Below are positions 47,161-52,935 of a stretch of DNA of 52,935 bases, piece by piece. The DNA comes from Candidatus Omnitrophota bacterium (GTDB taxonomy: Bacteria; Hinthialibacterota; Hinthialibacteria; Hinthialibacterales; JAKPRU01): the NCBI GenBank assembly GCA_029570205.1, contig JAKQSI010000042.1:1-52935 (forward strand), written 5' to 3'. The stretch's first letter is position 1; each line of letters begins with the position of its first letter. The notes under the pieces were generated by a model. That model did not search any database. It was given only the letters and a program-made list of their open reading frames with translations, and had not been told where the DNA came from. The position numbers were made by a program, and so were the translations under genes.

Positions 47161-49024
47161 GCAACATCCACAACGCATTATCGAATTCACGCCTGCCCGC
47201 CTGGTGGTCCTCTACCAGGCGGCGAATTGTTTTCGGGTCAAAGAGGCCTCGATTCGCCACCGACTTCTCGCTGCAAATGTCCTCGATGACATCCCGCAAT
47301 TCCTTCCTGAACCACTGTCCCACCGGAACATCGAAACCATGCTTCGGCTTTTGGAGAATTGCCGCAGGCAGAAGATCCGCAAAGGCCTGCTTGAGAACCC
47401 ATTTCGTCGTGCCTCCGCGCAATTTCAGATGGCCGGGTAATGAGAACACCTGCTCGATCAGTTGATGGTCCAGGAAGGGCACACGAACCTCCAGGGAACT
47501 GAGCATGGACATGCGGTCCGTTTTGACCAGCATGTCATCCGGCAGACATTGTCGGCAATCGGTCCAAAGCATCCGGTTGACCGGATCGGCGGAACGGATG
47601 TCCCCGTAAATCCCCCGGATCAGGTCACGCGCAGCCGAATTTTTGATGAACGCGCGAACATCCCCGCTGTAAATCGACCGGCGAAGATCATCCTCAAAAT
47701 GAATTGCCCACCCTGCATGACGTTCTACCGGATCAGGGTCCAGACCCCGCAGGAATTTCTTAAACTGCCGGAACTTGTCCAGGACCGTACCGGACCGCGA
47801 TTCAGGAAGAATTCGCTGGATTGCCGTGTTGAAAATCTTCAGCACGGGACCGGGAATCCACTCCACATAACGGCGATAGTACTCCCCGGTGTATTTACGG
47901 TATCCGGCGAATATCTCATCCGCGCCATCGCCGGAGAGAATCACTTTCAGACGCTCGTGCGCCAGACGGGAGACGGCATAAGTCGGCAAGGCGGAGGCAT
48001 CCGCCAGCGGTTCATCAAACGCCCACATAATCTCCGGAAGCCATTCCAGCAGATTCTGATGCGTGAGACGCTGTTCATGATGCTCCGTTTGAAAATGATT
48101 CGCCACCAGGCGGGCATCGGAGGTTTCATCGAAACCGGCGGCCCCCTCAAATCCGATGGAGAAAGTGGGGAACCCGGGGCCGCACAGTTCCGCCATCACG
48201 GCCACAACCACACTGGAGTCAATCCCGCCCGACAGGAAAGCCCCAACCGGAACATCTGCCAGAAGGTGCGCCCGAACCGAATCTTTCACGCTCTCCCGAA
48301 CCAGCTCCATCGCTTCTTTATCCGGGATATCCCGGCATTCAAGGGTCTCCCAGGGTGTCCAATAACGGCGCAGTTGAATGTTTCCTCGCTCAGCTATCAG
48401 CATTTCGCCGGGATGGAGCTTCCGCACACTCTCTAACAGGGTCCACGGCGCGGGAGTTCCCAGAAACGCCATGTAGAGATCCAATGCCTCCAGGTCGATT
48501 CTTTTTGGAACAGCGGGGTCGCTGAGAATGGATTTGATTTCCGAAGCAAATCGAATCCCCACGCCCGGTTGATATGAATAATAGAGCGGCTTGATGCCCA
48601 CCCGGTCCCGCGCCAGGATCAGTCGCCGATTGCGCCGATCCCAGAGCGCAAGCGCGAACATCCCCCGCGTCTTCTCCAGAAAATCCGAGCCGTACGCGCG
48701 ATACAAATGAAGAAACGATTCGGTGTCGGAGGAAGTGCGGTATCGAAATCCTCTGCCTTCCAGCTCCCGACGGATTTCGGGGTGGTTGTAGAGTTCTCCG
48801 TTGTATACAACCCAGAGATCGCCATCCTCGGTGGACATGGGCTGATGCCCGTCATCAACACCGATGATGGAGAGTCGTCGATGTCCCAGCCCCAATGCCG
48901 GTTCGATATGAATACCCTCATCGTCCGGTCCCCGATGTTCGAGAATGCGTGTCATTCTGCCCAGCAGGTCCCGTTCGACCGCGCGTTCACCATCGAACCA
49001 GTGTATACCGCAAATACCGCACAT
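47096..49024 (-). CDS. asnB: Asparagine synthase (glutamine-hydrolysing)
   Basis: 642 aa, GAGGAGAT SD. Starts MCGICGIHWF with the N-terminal Cys nucleophile of the glutaminase domain; EHRGPDDEGI and the GHRRLSIIG motif follow. The synthetase domain has the PP-loop FLSGGIDSSVVVAV and LSGDGADEIFAGYRKY. It makes asparagine or amidates another acceptor; the length and the EWWQRLYLD C-terminus fit the amidotransferase group often found in exopolysaccharide clusters. The C-terminal region overlaps the convergent 46174-47160 gene by 65 bp. Both ends look authentic by their motifs. Confidence 0.93.
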   Translation of the reverse strand: MCGICGIHWFDGERAVERDLLGRMTRILEHRGPDDEGIHIEPALGLGHRRLSIIGVDDGHQPMSTEDGDLWVVYNGELYNHPEIRRELEGRGFRYRTSSDTESFLHLYRAYGSDFLEKTRGMFALALWDRRNRRLILARDRVGIKPLYYSYQPGVGIRFASEIKSILSDPAVPKRIDLEALDLYMAFLGTPAPWTLLESVRKLHPGEMLIAERGNIQLRRYWTPWETLECRDIPDKEAMELVRESVKDSVRAHLLADVPVGAFLSGGIDSSVVVAVMAELCGPGFPTFSIGFEGAAGFDETSDARLVANHFQTEHHEQRLTHQNLLEWLPEIMWAFDEPLADASALPTYAVSRLAHERLKVILSGDGADEIFAGYRKYTGEYYRRYVEWIPGPVLKIFNTAIQRILPESRSGTVLDKFRQFKKFLRGLDPDPVERHAGWAIHFEDDLRRSIYSGDVRAFIKNSAARDLIRGIYGDIRSADPVNRMLWTDCRQCLPDDMLVKTDRMSMLSSLEVRVPFLDHQLIEQVFSLPGHLKLRGGTTKWVLKQAFADLLPAAILQKPKHGFDVPVGQWFRKELRDVIEDICSEKSVANRGLFDPKTIRRLVEDHQAGRREFDNALWMLLSLEWWQRLYLDRPSPDRPAA

Positions 49025-49155
49025 AGGCCGATCTCCTCATTGAGAACGAAAGTATGCGGGAAAATGCAACGCAACCTGTAGGGAAGGGGAGGGTCCATAC
49101 CCATCAACTCCGAGGCCCTGTCATCCGGGTGCAATCCGGAATCCACGAAAAACCC

Positions 49156-49180
49156 GGGTGGCACAGGCTTCCAGCCTGTG
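49156..49180. repeat. 25-bp hairpin repeat, copy B
   Basis: Identical over 25 bp to 41039-41063 (GGGTGG then CACAGGCT-TCC-AGCCTGTG). It lies in the 668-bp gap 49025-49692, which otherwise contains only start-less frames and no recognisable gene. Confidence 0.85.
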
Positions 49181-49692
49181 AAAATCGCCCTCGAAGATCG
49201 GGGAAGGCTAACTTGGGTTGAATTCACTGGACTTATGCACTTGTACCCGCCCGAAATACCACGAGAAGCAAAACAACAATCCGTTGCATTCTCGGTTACC
49301 ATCTGCTGAATCGCGTACTGATGGGGTAGGAACGGGAGAGACTGACCGGATTGATCGGAATACGTGAACTCAGCGGTTGGTAAAGGGGGGATGCCCGGGC
49401 AGAAAGGCGATTCAAGGGTGGTGGAACGAGGCCGCCGGGGTGGAGTCTCATTGACCATCGGCGACTCGCCGGTATGGCGCACCTCGTTTTGTTGTAACCT
49501 TTAATGACCCGACCGCCTTATCTCCGGTATTCGCGCACAAAATGCTTCGCCCACTACGTTTTTCCGTCCTGGAAATCTTCCTGTTCAACCTCCGTTTCTA
49601 CATGAATTTCTCAAACGAGGTTGTCTCAAGGAACGTCGGGAGAGAAAGCGGCTTTCCTCTTGCCGGGTAAAACATCCGGGCGCAACCCCAGG

Positions 49693-50688
49693 TCACCCTT
49701 CAATCATCGCATGTTCGATCTGAGACAGATTTCCCTGTCCCAGGTTGAGGCGTGCAGCGGTTGCCAGGTAGCGCGCGGGGCGGGCGGCTTCCACCAGGGT
49801 CGGCAAACCTTTCGCTTTCCGAACGGATTCGATCATTTCCGTGCCGATCGTGTCGATTGCCAGGCGATCCGTCGAGACAAGAATCGACTCGTAGTTAAAT
49901 GCACAATTCTCGCGATAGGTCGGCCCGCCATCAAAGCATCCGCGAAGGCCGTCCATCACGACAAGGCGGTGTTTCTGTCCCACAATCGGGATCGCATTGA
50001 TCTCTGCGATATACGGATCGCAGCCGTTGTCATGGTGCGGCCCCGGATCTTTCGTAATCCCATGTGAGAGATTCTTGAGGGAAAGCGTCGTGCCCGCCAC
50101 ATCATGATCCTTGATAATCGGTATGTTAATGAGCGCAGTTATCTGTTCGGTCAGGATCTTTGAAAGCTGTGCCGAACCGGAACCGAAATGTGTTTCGGTT
50201 TCATCATGCCCACCGGCATCCGAACGACTGCTGTACACACGAACCCCCGTTTTGCCGGTATTAAAATCCATCCCGATTGCTTTGATGTGCGCATCCCGGT
50301 CCTCCCAAACGATGATATTGTTCTCTTTTACACCCGCCTCTAACAGCCCACGGATGACAGCCTGAATCAGCTCGCGTTTTGTAGACAATAGCGGACCGCC
50401 GAGGCCGTTCACTTTCAGGCCGACCACATCCTCGCCGGAGACATATTTCGACCACTGCTCTTTCCGTGAGTGCGCACCGGTCAGTTCCCTCATGGCGCGG
50501 TCCAGCATCTCCTGTGTGCCCTGGGGGTCCGGGCGGAAGTTGTCGCGGATAATTCCCGGACGGTGCGCCTCAATCACGCGGCTTTTCTCCTTGGCGGCGA
50601 AAGGCGCGAGAGACGGAAGAGTTGCCAGCCATGCCGTGGTTTGAAGAAATTGTCGTCGGTCGATGTGGGGAGATTTCGGTTCGTTCAT
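49693..50688 (-). CDS. Tat-exported DUF362 domain protein
   Basis: 331 aa from ATG 50688; the frame stays open further upstream through repeat DNA but has no start support. Twin-arginine signal (DRRQFLQTTAWLATLPSL), then the DUF362 region (VSGEDVVGLKVNGLGGPL, HVRGLLEAGVKENNIIVWED-type segment, INIPIIKDHDVAGTTLSLKN, DGLRGCFDGGPTYRENCAF). DUF362 proteins are of unknown activity; many are exported and some carry Fe-S clusters. No cysteine-rich cluster motif is seen. Followed in the genome by the convergent prepared gap described for the asnB side. Confidence 0.88.
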   Translation of the reverse strand: MNEPKSPHIDRRQFLQTTAWLATLPSLAPFAAKEKSRVIEAHRPGIIRDNFRPDPQGTQEMLDRAMRELTGAHSRKEQWSKYVSGEDVVGLKVNGLGGPLLSTKRELIQAVIRGLLEAGVKENNIIVWEDRDAHIKAIGMDFNTGKTGVRVYSSRSDAGGHDETETHFGSGSAQLSKILTEQITALINIPIIKDHDVAGTTLSLKNLSHGITKDPGPHHDNGCDPYIAEINAIPIVGQKHRLVVMDGLRGCFDGGPTYRENCAFNYESILVSTDRLAIDTIGTEMIESVRKAKGLPTLVEAARPARYLATAARLNLGQGNLSQIEHAMIEG

Positions 50689-50814
50689 TACGTCGTGTGT
50701 CCTTTGTGGCCTTGCCTGTGTAGAAAATGTTGTTTCATTTTCGCCATGGAACCGGGAGATTGCAATGCCGACCGAGATGGGCTGCCCATCGACAGGCACA
50801 GAGGCCTGTCCCAC

Positions 50815-50840
50815 CAGTGGGTCAGGCGTCTCTGCCTGAC
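50815..50840. repeat. Single variant of the tandem hairpin unit
   Basis: AGTGG then GTCAGGCGTCTCTGCCTGAC: the same loop GTCTCT and GCCTG arm as in the arrays at 41 and 14042, but with outer arms GTCAGGC/GCCTGAC. It is preceded by GAGGCCTGTCCCACCAGT, which also precedes the 14042 array. Confidence 0.75.
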
Positions 50841-50900
50841 AAAGAAGGGCGGGATGGGCACGATGTCGGCAGATCTTTGGTGGGCCACCCCTTCGCAGCA

Positions 50901-50983
50901 TAGGGTGGGCTCAAGCCCGTCTGCGGGCTAGCCCACCATAACTGAGCGTGGTGGGCTACCGCTTCGCGCTTGAGCCTACCCTA
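50901..50983. repeat. Large inverted repeat between DUF362 gene and PflX-like gene
   Basis: TAGGGTGGGCTCAAG (50901-50915) and CTTGAGCCTACCCTA (50969-50983) pair at 14 of 15 positions. Within this, GGTGGGCT ... AGCCCACC (50903-50938) and GTGGGCTACC form alternative stems. With the hairpin at 50815 it fills the 357-bp gap 50689-51045; no gene is seen there. Confidence 0.7.
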
Positions 50984-51045
50984 CCGGCAAAAGATAACCG
51001 GGTTTTCGGTACACTCAGACATCTGTGCGCAGAGAAAGAACTGTC

Positions 51046-51990
51046 ATGCGGATTGATTTGGACGTTCTGAAAGAGCGGACAGAAATCGCCTGGGAGAGCC
51101 TTCGGGCCTGTGCGCTGTGCCCCCGGAAATGCGGGGTGGATCGGCTCGCGGGAAAGATCGGATATTGCGGAAGCCGCGGGCGCTGGGGTAACGGCGAGGC
51201 GGAACCGGAGTGCGTATACTTCTCCAGCGCGGGTCCGCATTTCGGCGAGGAAACCTGCCTTGTGGGCCGGGGTGGCTCCGGGACGGTGTTCTTTTCGGGA
51301 TGTAACCTTTCCTGCATGTTTTGTCAGAACTCCGAGATCAGCCAGGGCGGAGAGGGAATCTGGGTTCCGATCAGCCGATTGGCCTCAATCTTCCTCTCCT
51401 TGCAGAATCGCGGTTGCCATAACTTGAACATTGTGACGCCGACGCATTTTGTGGCGCATCTTCTTAGAGCCTTGGTAACAGCAACAGGGATCGGATTCCG
51501 GCTTCCGCTGGTTTACAACTGCGGGGGATATGAATCCGTCGAGACAATCCAACTGCTGGATGGAATTGTGGATATTTACATGCCGGATTTTAAATATACC
51601 GATCCAAAAATCGCCAAAGAACTCTCCGCTGCGCCGGATTATCCGCAATACGCCAAGGCCGCATTGAAAGCCATGCACCGCCAGGTCGGTGATTTGCGCA
51701 CGGATGGTCCCGCCGGAACCGCAACCCGGGGGCTATTGATCCGTCATCTGGTTCTGCCGGAGAATCTGGCTGGAACGGAAGAGGCCATGCGGTTCATCGC
51801 GGAGGAGATTTCCACTGAGTCTTATGTCAACATCATGGACCAATACCGCCCATGCCATCATGCGTGGCGGCGTCCTGCCCTGTCTCGTTCCATCACAGCC
51901 GAGGAATATCAGGCCGCTGTGGATGCGGCCATCCGATACGGCCTTCACCGTGGATTCCCTCGAAAACGGTCTTATTCCGCTCTGTGGTAA
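51046..51990 (+). CDS. PflX-like radical SAM protein (pyruvate-formate-lyase-activase family)
   Basis: 314 aa from ATG 51046, with a weak GAGAAAG. An N-terminal Cys cluster (C22, C25, C29 in ACALCPRKCG and C41) precedes the radical SAM motif C86-x3-C90-x2-C93 (FSGCNLSCMFCQNSEISQ). ETCLVGRGGSGTVFF and VYNCGGYESVETIQLLDG are typical of the COG1313/PflX group. It probably generates a 5'-deoxyadenosyl radical to activate a glycyl-radical or other protein; the target is not in this window. Confidence 0.93.
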   Translation: MRIDLDVLKERTEIAWESLRACALCPRKCGVDRLAGKIGYCGSRGRWGNGEAEPECVYFSSAGPHFGEETCLVGRGGSGTVFFSGCNLSCMFCQNSEISQGGEGIWVPISRLASIFLSLQNRGCHNLNIVTPTHFVAHLLRALVTATGIGFRLPLVYNCGGYESVETIQLLDGIVDIYMPDFKYTDPKIAKELSAAPDYPQYAKAALKAMHRQVGDLRTDGPAGTATRGLLIRHLVLPENLAGTEEAMRFIAEEISTESYVNIMDQYRPCHHAWRRPALSRSITAEEYQAAVDAAIRYGLHRGFPRKRSYSALW

Positions 51991-52042
51991 ATCCTTTCCG
52001 GTGGCTTTGAAAACATACGGACAATCCATAAACTGGACAATT

Positions 52043-52820
52043 ATGCCTGAACCGAACAAAACCGTCGTATTCCTCGATGTTGGGGATACGTTGATTTTCG
52101 CGCGTCGCACGATGCACGAGGCCATTGTTGCCATCTGCAAAAAAGCAGGACTGGAAGTCGAAGAACAATTTGTGCGAGAAAACGCAATTGAGATTAAACC
52201 GACCCTCGGTCCTGTGACCACACTGGACCTGGAGGCGTTCCGGGCGTGGTGGATGCGACTGTATACGGAACTTCTGAACCGCTGCGGGTATCCGGGAAAT
52301 ATCCAGAAAGCACAAGAAGAACTGTGGAGTATCTGGCGTTCCGGAACCGCGTTACGCCTGTTCCCCGATACTCTGCACGCGCTGGACGCGCTCCACCGGC
52401 AGGGATTATCGGATGGCCATCATTTCAAACTGGGATGATACCCTGGACACAGTGCTTGAAAGCACGAACATTCGAAAGTATTTCGAGAAGGTGTTCGGCT
52501 CATATTCCCTGGGTGTGGAGAAACCCGATCGGGAGATTTTCCGGCTCGCCTTACACGAAATGGCCGTTGATTCCCGCCATGCCTGGCATGTCGGCGACAG
52601 TCTGGACAACGATGTGGAAGGGGCCATGGCGGCGGGTATTCGGCCAATTCTGATCGATTATTTCGGGAAATATGACGGCGCTCCGCCGGGAGTCCCGCTC
52701 GCAAGATCCTTGTCGGATGTTGCGCAAATTCTGGACGGAAAAACACAGGCAAAGCAGATCGGCAATCTGGAAGACTCGGGCACAAAGAGGTACCTTGCCT
52801 CAATCTGGAAAAATCGGTGA
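52043..52820 (+). pseudogene. HAD-family hydrolase, split by a single frameshift
   Basis: The first part (from ATG 52043) carries motif I D-x-G-D (VVFLDVGDTLIFARRTMHEA) and a helical cap. Homology then shifts frame near 52402-52410 and continues with motif II SNW (RMAIISNWDDTLDTVLES), motif III Lys (LGVEKPDREIFRLALHEM) and motif IV (WHVGDSLDNDVEGAMAAGIR). Deleting one T in GGATTATCGG restores a single reading of roughly 258 aa. As sequenced neither half is functional. It may be a recent mutation or an assembly error. The intact protein would be a soluble phosphatase of the phosphoglycolate-type subgroup. Substrate unknown. Confidence 0.8.
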
Positions 52821-52826
52821 TTTATT

Positions 52827-52935
52827 ATGGATCGGATTGAGCGGATTGTGCAGCAGGTCAATTTCAAGAGCGACGGACTCGTTCCGGTGGTCGCCCAGGA
52901 TGAGAAAACCGGCCGGGTGCTGATGCTGGCCTATA
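52827..52935 (+). CDS. hisI: Phosphoribosyl-AMP cyclohydrolase, N-terminal part
   Basis: 36 codons before the window ends: MDRIERIVQQVNF then KSDGLVPVVAQDEKTGRVLM, ending LAY. This matches the start of HisI (or HisIE), where the conserved QD...G.VLM.AYMN block begins. HisI opens the ring of phosphoribosyl-AMP in histidine synthesis. It starts 6 bp after the HAD frame's stop, so the two were probably cotranscribed. The start codon has only a weak upstream site. Confidence 0.8.
   Translation, partial: MDRIERIVQQVNFKSDGLVPVVAQDEKTGRVLMLAY

Noticed and set aside
48952-49482. 176-aa minus-strand frame upstream of asnB
   Set aside because: It overlaps the asnB start, has no domain or SD and crosses the 25-bp hairpin repeat.

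Overview
The window is about 53 kb of chromosome from an uncultured-type, diderm-like bacterium. Genes carry clear Shine-Dalgarno (SD) sites, and there are Tat and Sec signals, GspG-like prepilins, a Bat/MoxR aerotolerance-type operon, large radical-SAM proteins and heavy dispersed repeats. This mix fits a candidate-phylum lineage of the Sumerlaeota / Hydrogenedentota / Planctomycetota kind. That placement is inference from gene content; there is no rRNA gene here to settle it.

Layout. 1-5,000: a hairpin repeat array, a small membrane protein, an aldo/keto reductase, a DUF72 protein, a broken IS1182-type transposase, an orphan prepilin and an exported-looking fumarylacetoacetate-hydrolase-family protein. 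5,100-8,560: an ArnT-like GT39 membrane glycosyltransferase and an MFS exporter. 8,560-11,150: repeat and transposase remnants (IS66, IS1380) around an AT-rich SGNH-hydrolase-like membrane protein. 11,179-15,993: an FAD oxidoreductase and two related B12-type radical-SAM proteins, the latter separated by a 19-copy hairpin array. 16,249-16,415: tRNA-Lys and tRNA-Glu. 16,545-21,500: a second prepilin, a cell-wall set (LysM amidase, TPR protein, stand-alone FlhB-type domain) and a Tat-exported Gfo/Idh/MocA oxidoreductase. 21,519-26,731: a lone type ISP-like restriction-modification protein, a GntR regulator and a third prepilin.

27,157-45,671 is the most striking part: 17 co-directional minus-strand genes running DegP-type protease, GrpE, DnaK, FmdB-type zinc ribbon, a small membrane protein, BatD-like, MoxR ATPase, GT2 glycosyltransferase, DUF58, TPR-PpiC isomerase, a second BatD-like protein, BatA, BatB, BatC, BatD, BatE and GroEL. 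Most neighbours in the Bat section overlap by 4-14 bases or lie within 15 bases. A complete VWA/MoxR system is thus embedded in chaperone and envelope-protease genes, with a glycosyltransferase inserted between MoxR and DUF58. The likely theme is folding and quality control of envelope or metal/redox proteins; this is inference.

46,174-52,935: an unrecognised protein with TRAM/OB-like repeats whose 3' end overlaps convergent asnB, a Tat-exported DUF362 protein, a PflX-like radical-SAM enzyme, a HAD phosphatase broken by one frameshift, and the start of hisI.

Dispersed short repeats recur throughout: a 24/25-bp hairpin unit in two arrays, a 25-bp hairpin in two identical copies, a 9-bp periodic repeat in two places, a CCCTCTCC/GGAGAGGG palindrome family in three, and a larger inverted repeat near 50.9 kb. 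They sit almost entirely in intergenic DNA.
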